Source: Clostridium minihomine (GTDB lineage: Bacteria; Bacillota; Clostridia; Oscillospirales; Acutalibacteraceae). Taken from it: 64,000 bases of DNA. Made by a program: the position numbers and the translations under genes. Positions 33,661-41,649 of this stretch are shown piece by piece. The first letter of the stretch is position 1. Every line of letters starts with the position of its first letter. The DNA lies in the NCBI RefSeq assembly GCF_900240385.1, contig NZ_OEQH01000004.1:124001-188000 (forward strand), given 5' to 3'. The notes below the pieces were generated by a model that was not told the DNA's origin, made no database searches, and saw nothing but the letters and a program-made list of their open reading frames with translations.

Positions 33661-35766
33661 TCAGACTTCCATGATGATCGGAAGGATCATCGGGCTGCGT
33701 CTTGTCTTATCGTACAGCATCTTGGACAATTCATCTTTAATTCGGGTTTTCAGCATTCCCCAATCATGAACCTTGCCCTGTGCACTGCTTTCCAGAATAT
33801 TATATACTAATTTTTTAGCATCGTCCATTAAACTTTCCGATTCTCTCACATAAACAAAGCCGCGAGATACCACATCCGGGCCCGAAACCACATGGCCGTC
33901 GCCTTCATCAATGGTGCAAACCACCACAATCAGGCCATCTTCTCCCAAATGCTTTCTGTCGCGCAGAACAATGCTTCCCACATCGCCCACGCCCAAACCA
34001 TCCACCAGCACACGGCCGGCCGGAACACTGGGCAGCTGACGCATATAGTCCTGATTAATTTCCAGCACATCCCCAATGTTGCCGATATAGATGTTCGACC
34101 GGCTCACGCCCATAGCCTGCGCCAAAGCAGCATGCTTTTGCAGGTGCTTTTGCTCGCCGTGGACGGGGATAAAATATTTGGGGCGGGTAACGCCCTGCAT
34201 AATTTTCAGTTCTTCCTGGCATGCATGGCCGGACACATGAACCTCATACATAGATTCATACACAACCTCGCAGCCACGCTTCATCAGTTCATCCACCACC
34301 GCACCAACGGTTTTTTCGTTACCGGGAATTGGCCGGGCCGAAATAATGATAAAGTCCCCCGGGCCCACCTCTACCTTGCGGTGATCGGCAAAAGCCATGC
34401 GAGTCAACGCAGACATGGGTTCCCCCTGGCTGCCGGTGGTAATCAAAACCACTTTCTCTTTTGGGTAGCGGCGAATCAAGTCAATATCAATTAACACGCC
34501 TTCCGGAATATCCAGATAGCCCAATTCCTGAGCAATTCCCATCACATTGAGCATACTGCGGCCGGACAAAGCCACCTTGCGCCCATACTTGACGGCGCAG
34601 TTAATAATCTGCTGTACACGGCTGATATTAGACGCAAACGTCGCAATGATAATCCGGCTGTTCTCTGCCCGGTTAAACAGATTTTCAAAGGACTCACTGA
34701 TTTTCCGCTCCGTCATGGTAAAGCCGGGGCGCTCCGCATTGGTGGAGTCAGCCAAAAGCGCCAAAACGCCTTCCTTGCCCAGCTGGGCAAATCGGCCCAA
34801 GTCTATCATCTCACCCTGAGAGGGAGTGCAGTCAATTTTAAAGTCACCGGTATGCACCACTGTACCTGCCGGTGTATGAAGCGCGATTCCAACCGAGTCG
34901 GAAATCGAGTGGTTCACATGAATAAATTCAGCCGCAATGCAGCCCAGCTTCACCGTATCACCCGGCCGCACCACATTCATCTTCACCTTGCCTGCCAGGC
35001 CGTGCTCTTTGAGCTTTCCGCCAACCAGTCCCAAAGTCAATGCCGTTCCATACAGGGGCAAATTGACCCGCTTCATCAGATAGGGTAAAGAACCGATGTG
35101 ATCCTCATGTCCGTGGGTAATCAAAACCCCGCGGATCTTGTCCACGTTCCGCTCAACAAAAGTAAAATCCGGTATGACCAGATCCACACCCAGCATATCG
35201 CCATCGGGGAATGCCATGCCGCAGTCTACAATAAGCATGTCACCTTCGCACTCAAACAGTGTAAAGTTTTTACCGATCTCATTCAAACCACCCAAAAAGT
35301 ACACCTTGATCGAGGGCTTTTCTTTGTGCTGCTCCTTTTTCGGTTTGCGGCGTGCCTGCTTTTGTGCGTGTTTCTGCACCTGAGCCAGAACTTCTGGAAC
35401 AACAGAAACCTTCTCCGGCTTACGCGACGCATTTCTGGGCGCATCTTTTCCACGGGGCGGTTTTTTCGCTTGGTTTCCCCGCTTCTGCGCTTTCGATGCA
35501 GCCTTTGGGGCAGCTGACTTTTCCGCCACAGCTGGCTTTTCCGCTGCAGCGTTTTTTTCTGCAGCCACCGGCTTCTCGGCAACGGCCGGTTTTTCCGCTA
35601 TCGCAGTCTTTTCTGCCACAGCAGCCTTTCCCGCCGCTTTTACCGCCTGTTTTTCTTCCGTGTCCTTCGCTCTTTCCGGCTGTTTGCGGGCCACCACTTT
35701 TCCGTACAAGGTGCCCTGCTTTTTTTCAGCGCTGTCAGGCGGATTCATATTCATTTTTTCTGTCAC
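33661..35766 (-). CDS. rnj: Ribonuclease J with a long Ala/Glu/Lys-rich N-terminal extension
   Basis: This 701-residue protein starts from a GTG (GGAGG seven bases upstream). The catalytic core begins near residue 152 (IKVYFLGGLNEIGKNFTLFE), with the metallo-beta-lactamase motif THGHEDHIG (217-225), the beta-CASP region and the tail HVSGHACQEELK followed by PKYFIPVHGE. It is a 5'-3' exo- and endoribonuclease for mRNA decay and rRNA maturation. Typical RNase J is about 555 residues. Here about 150 extra residues precede it, with AEK-P/A repeats at 48-86 and then a very basic stretch (RRKPKKEQHKEK). The extension looks disordered and may bind RNA or partners. It heads the gdpP-rplI-dnaB-tilS-hpt-ftsH run. 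Confidence 0.95.
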   Translation of the reverse strand: MTEKMNMNPPDSAEKKQGTLYGKVVARKQPERAKDTEEKQAVKAAGKAAVAEKTAIAEKPAVAEKPVAAEKNAAAEKPAVAEKSAAPKAASKAQKRGNQAKKPPRGKDAPRNASRKPEKVSVVPEVLAQVQKHAQKQARRKPKKEQHKEKPSIKVYFLGGLNEIGKNFTLFECEGDMLIVDCGMAFPDGDMLGVDLVIPDFTFVERNVDKIRGVLITHGHEDHIGSLPYLMKRVNLPLYGTALTLGLVGGKLKEHGLAGKVKMNVVRPGDTVKLGCIAAEFIHVNHSISDSVGIALHTPAGTVVHTGDFKIDCTPSQGEMIDLGRFAQLGKEGVLALLADSTNAERPGFTMTERKISESFENLFNRAENSRIIIATFASNISRVQQIINCAVKYGRKVALSGRSMLNVMGIAQELGYLDIPEGVLIDIDLIRRYPKEKVVLITTGSQGEPMSALTRMAFADHRKVEVGPGDFIIISARPIPGNEKTVGAVVDELMKRGCEVVYESMYEVHVSGHACQEELKIMQGVTRPKYFIPVHGEQKHLQKHAALAQAMGVSRSNIYIGNIGDVLEINQDYMRQLPSVPAGRVLVDGLGVGDVGSIVLRDRKHLGEDGLIVVVCTIDEGDGHVVSGPDVVSRGFVYVRESESLMDDAKKLVYNILESSAQGKVHDWGMLKTRIKDELSKMLYDKTRRSPMILPIIMEV

Positions 35767-35969
35767 AAAATAACCTCCATTTTAATTTGAGGACACAACC
35801 ACCATAGCCTGCGCGCAAACGGTGCCGCAGGCTTTTCTCTTGCTTATCGCATCTATGGGTATATCCATTTTTATCTATTCACCGCGGGGATCCCGCGAAA
35901 ACGAACCTAATTTATTTCTGGTATTTTCCCCATGGGAAAAACCGTAAAAGCCATTAAAACATTGGTCTC

Positions 35970-35998
35970 ATTGTACCTTGATTGCCTCTTGATGTCAA
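35970..35998 (-). promoter_or_regulatory. Strong sigma-A promoter of rnj and the downstream operon
   Basis: On the minus strand TTGACA (35993-35998), a 17-bp spacer and TACAAT (35970-35975). The leader of about 195 nt contains two GC-rich hairpins, CGCGGG-type at about 35883-35897 and AGCCTGCG/CGCAGGCT at about 35805-35832, which could matter for RNase J autoregulation. Confidence 0.8.
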
Positions 35999-36065
35999 GC
36001 ACGGCCAAAAGCGCGAACCCCCAACGAAACGCTGGCCAACAGCGTGGTTGCGGCACAGCCAAAAG

Positions 36066-36379
36066 CTTGTTATAATAACCTCACGGCGTAAGCAAAAGCG
36101 AGGCTTTTGACGCCTGAGAGAACATTGAAACCAGATGCGCGTTTTCACGCTATTCCGGCTTCGCCGCACAAAAGGCGACGGCCTTTTGCAATCTTGTTAT
36201 AATAGCCTCACGGCGTAAGCAAAGTAGAGGCTTTTGACGCCTGAGAGAACATTGAAACCAGATGCGCGTTTTCACGCTATTCCAGCTTCGCCGCACAAAA
36301 GGCGGCGGCCTTTTGCAATCTTGTTATAATAACCTCACGGCGTAAGCAAAGTAGAGGCTTTTGACGCCTGAGAGAACAT
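36066..36379. repeat. 127-bp tandem direct repeat, two full copies plus a 60-bp partial
   Basis: Copies begin at 36066, 36193 and 36320 with exact 127-bp periodicity; the third stops matching after 60 bp. Differences between copies are few point changes. Each unit contains TTGTTATAATAACC (a -10-like TATAAT), a GGCGT/ACGCC dyad, a GCGCG/CACGC dyad and, at its end, AAAAGGC-GACG-GCCTTTT, a perfect hairpin in terminator style. No open frame crosses the units. There are no CRISPR-type spacers. Confidence 0.85.
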
Positions 36380-36557
36380 GAAAAGCATTCCGATAATGAT
36401 TTTTTCGATTGAAGAAAACTTCAGCGCATGTTAGGCGCTGGGTGCCCGCTAAAACAGGAAACAGCTATTGTTTTGCCGGGCGCAAAACAATTCTTCCAGA
36501 TCTTATATTATTATGCCAAGAAGAAAATGAAAAAAACAGAGAATGGAGGCAGCAGAC

Positions 36558-37004
36558 GTGAAAGAGGTAGAAATTTTTACAGACGGTGCATGTCAGGGCA
36601 ATCCAGGCCCGGGCGGATGGGGTGCAGTTCTGCGGTATCAGGGGCGCGAAAAAGAAATCAGCGGGGGCGAAGCCCGAACCACTAACAACCGAATGGAATT
36701 AACGGCCGTAATCGAAGCTTTGTCCCTTTTAAAAGAGCCCTGTCATGTAACCCTGTGGAGCGATTCCAAATATGTTTGCGATGCCATTGAAAAAGGATGG
36801 GCAAAATCCTGGAAGCAAAACGGGTGGAAAAAGGCAGACAAAAAACCGGCTTTAAACATCGATTTGTGGGAACAGCTGCTGTCGCAAATTGAAAACCACC
36901 AGATAACGGTGCGTTGGGTCAAAGGTCATGCAGGGCACGCAGAAAACGAACGCTGTGACAGACTTGCGGTCGCTCAGGCAGAAAAACAGAAATTAAAAGG
37001 ATAA
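36558..37004 (+). CDS. rnhA: Ribonuclease HI
   Basis: This 148-residue protein starts from a GTG with GGAGG eight bases upstream; an ATG at 36543 overlaps that site and is rejected. The catalytic carboxylates are in place: Asp in [11 protein letters not shown], Glu in [12 protein letters not shown], Asp in LWSDSKYV and Asp in NERCDRLA. The basic handle segment [14 protein letters not shown] is also present. It cuts RNA in RNA-DNA hybrids. It is the first of three plus-strand genes (rnhA, iscS, iscU). Confidence 0.96.
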   Translation: MKEVEIFTDGACQGNPGPGGWGAVLRYQGREKEISGGEARTTNNRMELTAVIEALSLLKEPCHVTLWSDSKYVCDAIEKGWAKSWKQNGWKKADKKPALNIDLWEQLLSQIENHQITVRWVKGHAGHAENERCDRLAVAQAEKQKLKG

Positions 37005-37105
37005 TTGTCTTTTTTATTGAATTGTATACCAAAAAGGGGTATATTATTCTACAGATTATTTTCCGGCAAAGGAATAGATGCCGGTCAAAATTAGGGAGTG
37101 ACACT

Positions 37106-38311
37106 GTGAATCGACTTATTTATGCGGACAATGCGGCAACAACTCCGGTTTCTAAAACAGTTTTAGAGGCTATGCTTCCCTTTTACACCGAACATTACGG
37201 CAATCCTTCCAGCCTGTATTCCAAAGGGCGCGAAGCCAAAAAAGCACTGGAAGAAGCGCGCGAAAAAATTGCGATTTGCCTTGGCGCACAGCCGAATGAA
37301 ATTTTTTTCACCTCCGGCGGCAGCGAAGCGGACAACTGGGCCATTAAAGGCGTGGCCTATGAACTGCGCAACAAAGGAAAAAAGCATATCATCACATCCA
37401 AATTCGAGCATCATGCGGTTCTGCACACCTGTGCGGCGCTGGAGCGCGAAGGGTTTGACGTAACCTATCTGGATGTACACGAAGACGGTCTGGTGCGCCC
37501 CGAAGAAGTGGAAGCCGCCATTCGGCCAGACACCGCTTTGGTTACCATCATGTATGCCAACAATGAAATCGGCACCATTCAGCCTATTCCGGAAATTGGC
37601 GCTATCTGTCAAAAGCACGGAGTATTGCTGCACACCGATGCGGTACAAGCCGTGGGAAATGTGCCGATTCATGTAAAAGATCAAAACATCGATCTGCTTT
37701 CTTTATCTGGACACAAACTGCATGCGCCCAAGGGAATCGGAGCACTTTATTCCCGGCGGGGACTGCGTTTTTCGAACCTGATTGATGGCGGCGCACAAGA
37801 ACGCGGCCGCCGGGCAGGAACAGAAAATCTGGCGGCAATTGTGGGTCTTAGCGTGGCAATTCAAGAAGCCTGCAATGGAATGGAAGAACGGAACGCCAGA
37901 ATCCAGGGCATGCGTGACCGCCTGATAAAAGAAGCTTTAAAAATTGAGCGTTCCCGCCTGAACGGGGATGCCGTTCGTCGTCTGCCCGGTAATGTCAGCC
38001 TATGCTTTGAGGGAATTGAGGGGGAATCCTTACTTCTGCTTTTGGATTTGCAGGGCGTATGCGCTTCTTCCGGCTCGGCTTGCACCTCCGGCTCTTTAGA
38101 TCCCAGCCATGTACTGTTAGCCATCGGTTTGCCCCATGAAATTGCCCATGGTTCCCTGCGGATTTCTTTGAGCGATGAAAACACCGAAGAAGATATAGAC
38201 GATATTCTCGCGCTTCTCCCTAAAATTGTAACTCGTCTGCGGGATATGTCCCCTTTGTGGGAACAAATTCAAGCCAAAGAAAAGAACACAAAACAGCAGG
38301 AGGCACAATAA
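37106..38311 (+). CDS. iscS: Cysteine desulfurase (NifS/IscS type)
   Basis: This 401-residue protein starts from a GTG (AGGGAGTG upstream) and opens [15 protein letters not shown]. The PLP-binding Lys is in [17 protein letters not shown], the phosphate-site His in [11 protein letters not shown], and the persulfide Cys in [12 protein letters not shown]. It removes sulfur from cysteine for Fe-S cluster assembly and probably for MnmA-type tRNA thiolation (mnmA lies at 44212). Its stop overlaps the iscU start by one base (TAATG). Confidence 0.95.
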   Translation: MNRLIYADNAATTPVSKTVLEAMLPFYTEHYGNPSSLYSKGREAKKALEEAREKIAICLGAQPNEIFFTSGGSEADNWAIKGVAYELRNKGKKHIITSKFEHHAVLHTCAALEREGFDVTYLDVHEDGLVRPEEVEAAIRPDTALVTIMYANNEIGTIQPIPEIGAICQKHGVLLHTDAVQAVGNVPIHVKDQNIDLLSLSGHKLHAPKGIGALYSRRGLRFSNLIDGGAQERGRRAGTENLAAIVGLSVAIQEACNGMEERNARIQGMRDRLIKEALKIERSRLNGDAVRRLPGNVSLCFEGIEGESLLLLLDLQGVCASSGSACTSGSLDPSHVLLAIGLPHEIAHGSLRISLSDENTEEDIDDILALLPKIVTRLRDMSPLWEQIQAKEKNTKQQEAQ

Positions 38312-38751
38312 TGTTATACAGTGAAAAGGTAATGGATCATTTTTCAAATCCCCGCAATGTGGGCGAACTGCCCAATGCTGACGGCGTCGGAGAGGTAGGC
38401 AACTCCAAATGCGGCGACATCATGCGCATGTATATTCAAGTAGAGAACGACCGGATTGCCGACGTGCGATTTAAAACCTTTGGGTGCGGTGCAGCTATCG
38501 CCACCAGTTCCATGGCCACCGAGCTAATTAAAGGAAAAACCATTGAAGAAGCTCTTCAGCTGACCAATAAGGCCGTTATGGAGGCGCTGGACGGTCTTCC
38601 GCCGGTAAAGGTTCACTGTTCTGTTTTGGCTGAACAAGCCATCAAAGCCGCCGTGTCGGATTATTATGAAAAGCAGGGAATTGATCCCAAACTCATGGTG
38701 GGTGAAATCCCGGAATGTGATCACGACCACTGTCACTGCGATATTGAATAA
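38311..38751 (+). CDS. iscU: Fe-S cluster scaffold protein (IscU/NifU N-terminal type)
   Basis: This 146-residue protein opens [18 protein letters not shown], and the three scaffold Cys occur in GNSKCGDIM, TFGCGAAIATSS and KVHCSVLAEQA. The C-terminus is His/Cys-rich (ECDHDHCHCDIE), which may bind metal. AGGAGG lies seven bases upstream of the ATG. It accepts sulfur from the adjacent desulfurase to build clusters. Confidence 0.95.
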   Translation: MLYSEKVMDHFSNPRNVGELPNADGVGEVGNSKCGDIMRMYIQVENDRIADVRFKTFGCGAAIATSSMATELIKGKTIEEALQLTNKAVMEALDGLPPVKVHCSVLAEQAIKAAVSDYYEKQGIDPKLMVGEIPECDHDHCHCDIE

Positions 38752-38757
38752 CCCGCA

Positions 38758-38797
38758 AAAAACAAAGCACGCTGAAACAGCGTGCTTTGTTTTTTTA
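38758..38797 (+). terminator. Terminator of rnhA-iscS-iscU
   Basis: The stem AACAAAGCACGCTG with its complement closes an AAA loop and is followed by a run of seven Ts, directly after the iscU stop. Confidence 0.92.
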
Positions 38798-38898
38798 TTT
38801 ATTCCAGTTCTTGCTATATCCTATATTTTTTAATTTATGTAATATATACTTTACATTTTGTAATATTAGTGCTATAATCTCAGTTAAGAGGTGAGATT

Positions 38899-39108
38899 AT
38901 GCCACGGAATATTCCTATCAAGGTTGCTCGGGCCCAACTGGATATGACACAAAAACAGCTTGCAGAAAAAGTAGGGGTGTCACGGCAAACAATCAATGCA
39001 ATTGAACAAGGGGAATATAATCCCTCCATTAAATTATGCAGAGCAATTTGCCGCGCATTAGAAAAAACACTTGACGATTTATTTTGGGAGGAAGAATCTA
39101 ATGGGTAA
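38899..39108 (+). CDS. Small XRE-family regulator
   Basis: This 69-residue protein is a bare helix-turn-helix (KVARAQLDMTQKQLAEKVGV, then SRQTINAIEQGEYNPSIKLC) ending LEKTLDDLFWEEE, the classic YgzD-type mini-repressor. It overlaps the next gene, a membrane protein, by 8 bases, a pairing common in Firmicutes where the regulator controls a small membrane protein. The preceding region is AT-rich. Confidence 0.9.
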   Translation: MPRNIPIKVARAQLDMTQKQLAEKVGVSRQTINAIEQGEYNPSIKLCRAICRALEKTLDDLFWEEESNG

Positions 39109-39580
39109 AAAAAGCAATCAGTTAGATGAAATGCAAGAGTTAAAACTATTAAAAATTGAAAAAAATGGACTGCGTTTGGCTTTTTATGGACTATTGATCG
39201 TTATATTTCTGCAAATTATCTTAGGTATGGGGCGAATCGATATGCTGCGCAATATTGCCGGCGAATTGGTTGTATTTTTGTGTTTGTGTATCTATTTAGT
39301 AGCGGGATGTATCAAAAACGGAATATGGGACAGAAATCTAAAACCAAATTTGAAAACAAATTTAATAGTTAGCCTGATCGGTTCCTTTATCAGCGGCATC
39401 ATTATTCTCGTCGGTAATTGGTGCATATATCGTACCCTCTGGTCCGCTTTCCTTTCCGGATTCGGCACCTTTCTTTGCACCTTTGTATTGTCTTTTGCAG
39501 CCGTATCCATTGCAGCACGACTCTATAAAAAAAGAGCAGCAATCCTTGAGCAAGGCCATGAGGATCAACCGATTCAATAA
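39101..39580 (+). CDS. Four-helix membrane protein paired with an XRE regulator
   Basis: This 159-residue protein from the ATG at 39101 (GGGAGGAAGAATCTA upstream) has predicted membrane helices at about 28-45, 53-70, 93-112 and 119-138, with a charged N-terminus (KKSNQLDEMQELKLLKIEKN). It resembles the DUF6773-type proteins often encoded after mini XRE regulators; that assignment is tentative. Its start lies inside the end of the regulator gene, so the two are co-translated. Function is unknown. Confidence 0.7.
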   Translation: MGKKSNQLDEMQELKLLKIEKNGLRLAFYGLLIVIFLQIILGMGRIDMLRNIAGELVVFLCLCIYLVAGCIKNGIWDRNLKPNLKTNLIVSLIGSFISGIIILVGNWCIYRTLWSAFLSGFGTFLCTFVLSFAAVSIAARLYKKRAAILEQGHEDQPIQ

Positions 39581-39587
39581 AAAATTC

Positions 39588-39626
39588 AAAAAAACCGCAG
39601 GCTCTCTGCTCCTGCGGTTTTTTTCT
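39588..39626 (+). terminator. Terminator of the XRE/membrane-protein pair
   Basis: AAAACCGCAGG pairs with CCTGCGGTTTT around a 9-base loop and is followed by further Ts, just after the stop codon at 39580. Confidence 0.9.
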
Positions 39627-39630
39627 CCTG

Positions 39631-39659
39631 TTGACAAAGCGCACAAAACCAATTATCAT
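39631..39659 (+). promoter_or_regulatory. Sigma-A promoter of the ABC-F gene
   Basis: A perfect TTGACA (39631-39636), a 17-bp spacer and TATCAT (39654-39659). Transcription should start near 39666, leaving a leader of about 220 nt before the ABC-F start codon. That length is unusual for a simple gene and fits attenuation control. Confidence 0.85.
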
Positions 39660-39801
39660 AAAATTGTAATTCTGAAGAAAGGTAGAGGTATTTCTCGCCA
39701 TGCGCAATTGCTAATCTGACACCATCATAAAAATTATGATTTAAAATGGGTGAAGTGCGCCCATTACTGGTCGGATTGGCAAATCACAAAATGATAGTGC
39801 G

Positions 39802-39835
39802 CAGACATGCCTTGTTTTGGGCATGGTCTGTTTTT
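39802..39835 (+). terminator. Intrinsic terminator inside the ABC-F leader
   Basis: CAGAC-ATGCC pairs with GGCAT-G-GTCTG (ten pairs, one bulged G) around an 8-base loop and is followed by TTTTT, then GCGTTTTGTTTTTG. It lies about 55 nt before the ABC-F start codon and would stop transcription unless disrupted. Confidence 0.7.
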
Positions 39836-39888
39836 GCGTTTTGTTTTTGTCTTTCCGACACATCTTATAGATGTTAGGAGAGATTTTT

Positions 39889-41523
39889 TTGATCTTATTC
39901 GAAGTTTTTGATTTAAAAAAATATTATGGCGACCGGTTGATTTTGAATTTGCCGGAACTGCGCATTTATTCCGGGGACAAAATCGGCATTGTAGGGGAAA
40001 ACGGCGCCGGCAAAACAACACTGATGGATTTATTAGCGGGAGAAGCAGAGCCAGATCGGGGTGTTGTGAAACGCAATGGTTCTTTTTCCTATCTTCGCCA
40101 GTTTTCCGGGGAGACAAAACAAGACTTCTCACGCGCCCCGCGTGAATTTCTGCCCAAAGACCGGCTTTCTCATTCCCGCCTAAGCGGCGGGGAACAAACA
40201 CGCCGAAACCTTGACAACGCTTTCGCCCAAAACAGCAGTCTTTTCTTGGCCGATGAACCCACCAGCAATTTAGACAGCGCAGGAATAAAACTGCTGACGC
40301 AAAAGCTGAAAGCTTTAGATTCTTTGATTATCATCAGCCATGACCGCCAGTTATTAGATACTGTATGCAATCGAATACTGGAACTTCGTGAAGGAACCGT
40401 CACCGAATACACGGGGAATTACAGTGCCTATGCTCAGCAAAAGAAAGCGGAACGAAAGCTGGCAGAAACAGAATACAAACAGTATTCCGAAGAACGGGAA
40501 CGACTGTCGAAAGCCATTGTTCAAACAAAAGAAAAAGCCCGTTCCATCCGAAAGGCACCCCGCCGGATGGGAAATTCCGAAGCTCGGCTGCACAAACGAG
40601 CCTCTGCCGAAATCCAAGAAAAGCTGCATGGCAGCACCCGAGCAATCGAGTCTCGATTGGAACGACTGGAAAAAAAGGAAAAGCCTCGAGAAACACCCCA
40701 AATACAATTGGATTTTTCCCTGACCAATCCGCCGGAAAACAAAATCGTCATCACCTGTCGCAGCCTAAGCTTCGGTTATGGAGAAAATCAGCTGTTTCAA
40801 AATGCCAGCTTTGAAATTAAAAATCATACCCGCACGGCAGTCATCGCAGAAAATGGCATGGGAAAAACCACTTTGTTTCAGCTTATTTCCGAACCCCACA
40901 GCGCCATTCGGCTAGTTCCCAAGGTCAAACTGGGCTATTTTCGCCAAAATTTTGAGCATCTGAATTCAGAAAAAAGCGTGTTAGAAAACGCAATGCAAAA
41001 CAGCGTTCAGCCGGAAAATACCGTTCGCACCATATTGGCCCGATTGTTATTCCGGGGTGAAGCCGTGCATAAAAAAGCCGCCGTACTCAGCGGCGGTGAA
41101 AAAATCAAACTGTCTTTGGCTCAGCTTCTGGTGTCAGATGCCAATGTCCTTTTATTAGACGAACCCACCAATTATCTGGACATTCCCTCCATTGAAGCAA
41201 TGCAGTCCCTTCTCAGCTACTATCCCGGAGTTTTGCTGTTTGTATCCCACGACCAGCAATTTGTAAACAGCGTTGCCAATCGATTGCTAATTCTAAAAAA
41301 TAAAAAAATTCTGTCCTTTGACGGCAATTTAGAATCTTATGAACAGCAAATCCTTACCCCCAAGCCACACCCCGCCTCCGCAGATAAAATGGTTCTGGAA
41401 ATGCGCCTGACCCGAATTTTATCAGAGCTGTCTTTGCCCGGCGCCAATCGAGACGCCCTAGAAGAAGAGTATCAGCAGGTACAAAAACAACTAAACAAGC
41501 TAAAATCAGAAAAATCCCGTTAA
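39889..41523 (+). CDS. ABC-F family ATP-binding protein, antibiotic-resistance type
   Basis: This 544-residue protein starts from TTG at 39889 (AGGAG eight bases upstream); an ATG at 39871 lacks a ribosome site. Two ABC domains are joined by an Arg/Lys-rich linker (about 180-280). Domain 1 has GENGAGKTTL, SRLSGGEQTRRNL and LADEPTSNLD; domain 2 has AENGMGKTTL (first Gly replaced by Ala), VLSGGEKIKLSL and LLLDEPTNYLDIPS. There are no membrane helices, so it acts on the ribosome and not as a transporter. The compact first domain and long linker resemble Vga/Lsa/VmlR ribosome-protection proteins against lincosamides, streptogramins and pleuromutilins. Spectrum cannot be read from sequence. The leader suggests drug-induced expression. 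Confidence 0.88.
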   Translation: MILFEVFDLKKYYGDRLILNLPELRIYSGDKIGIVGENGAGKTTLMDLLAGEAEPDRGVVKRNGSFSYLRQFSGETKQDFSRAPREFLPKDRLSHSRLSGGEQTRRNLDNAFAQNSSLFLADEPTSNLDSAGIKLLTQKLKALDSLIIISHDRQLLDTVCNRILELREGTVTEYTGNYSAYAQQKKAERKLAETEYKQYSEERERLSKAIVQTKEKARSIRKAPRRMGNSEARLHKRASAEIQEKLHGSTRAIESRLERLEKKEKPRETPQIQLDFSLTNPPENKIVITCRSLSFGYGENQLFQNASFEIKNHTRTAVIAENGMGKTTLFQLISEPHSAIRLVPKVKLGYFRQNFEHLNSEKSVLENAMQNSVQPENTVRTILARLLFRGEAVHKKAAVLSGGEKIKLSLAQLLVSDANVLLLDEPTNYLDIPSIEAMQSLLSYYPGVLLFVSHDQQFVNSVANRLLILKNKKILSFDGNLESYEQQILTPKPHPASADKMVLEMRLTRILSELSLPGANRDALEEEYQQVQKQLNKLKSEKSR

Positions 41524-41580
41524 CCGTAAAAGAACCATACTCTGCAAATATCAGCCATCAAATGAGTAGTTACAAAACCA

Positions 41581-41610
41581 GAAAGCCCCGCAATTGATGC
41601 GGGGCTTTTG
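41581..41610. terminator. Bidirectional terminator between ABC-F and asnB
   Basis: AAAGCCCCGC and GCGGGGCTTT pair around a 7-base loop between the convergent ends of the ABC-F gene and asnB. T-rich flanks are short on both strands. Confidence 0.7.
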
Positions 41611-41649
41611 TCCTTGTAAAAAGATGCCTTGCATCTGGTTTTCCACAAG

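Larger units (their letters stand above)
35767..36557. other. 790-bp non-coding region between rnj and rnhA
   Basis: No gene is recognised. From left to right it holds the rnj leader and promoter, a hairpin with ACGCTG/CAGCGT arms near 36028-36044, the 127-bp tandem repeat (36066-36379), a CAGCGC/GCGCTG hairpin (36422-36440) and a perfect TTGTTTTGC/GCAAAACAA hairpin (36468-36490) just upstream of rnhA. The density of stems suggests RNA function or a decayed repeat element. Confidence 0.6.
39581..39888 (+). promoter_or_regulatory. Attenuator-like leader of the ABC-F gene
   Basis: After the promoter come a 4-codon frame ATG-CGC-AAT-TGC-TAA (39700-39714) with an AGGTAGAGG-type ribosome site, then a 43-codon frame (39746-39877) without a clear one. 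A terminator hairpin at 39802-39835 lies inside the longer frame. Antibiotic-resistance ABC-F genes are often controlled by ribosome stalling on a leader peptide that prevents such a hairpin from forming; that role here is inference. Confidence 0.6.

Noticed and set aside
36066..36379. CRISPR array
   Set aside because: The repeat unit is 127 bp with no unique spacers between copies and no cas genes nearby.
39746..39877. 43-codon leader frame as a firm gene
   Set aside because: It has no clear ribosome site and overlaps the terminator hairpin; kept only as part of the leader description.
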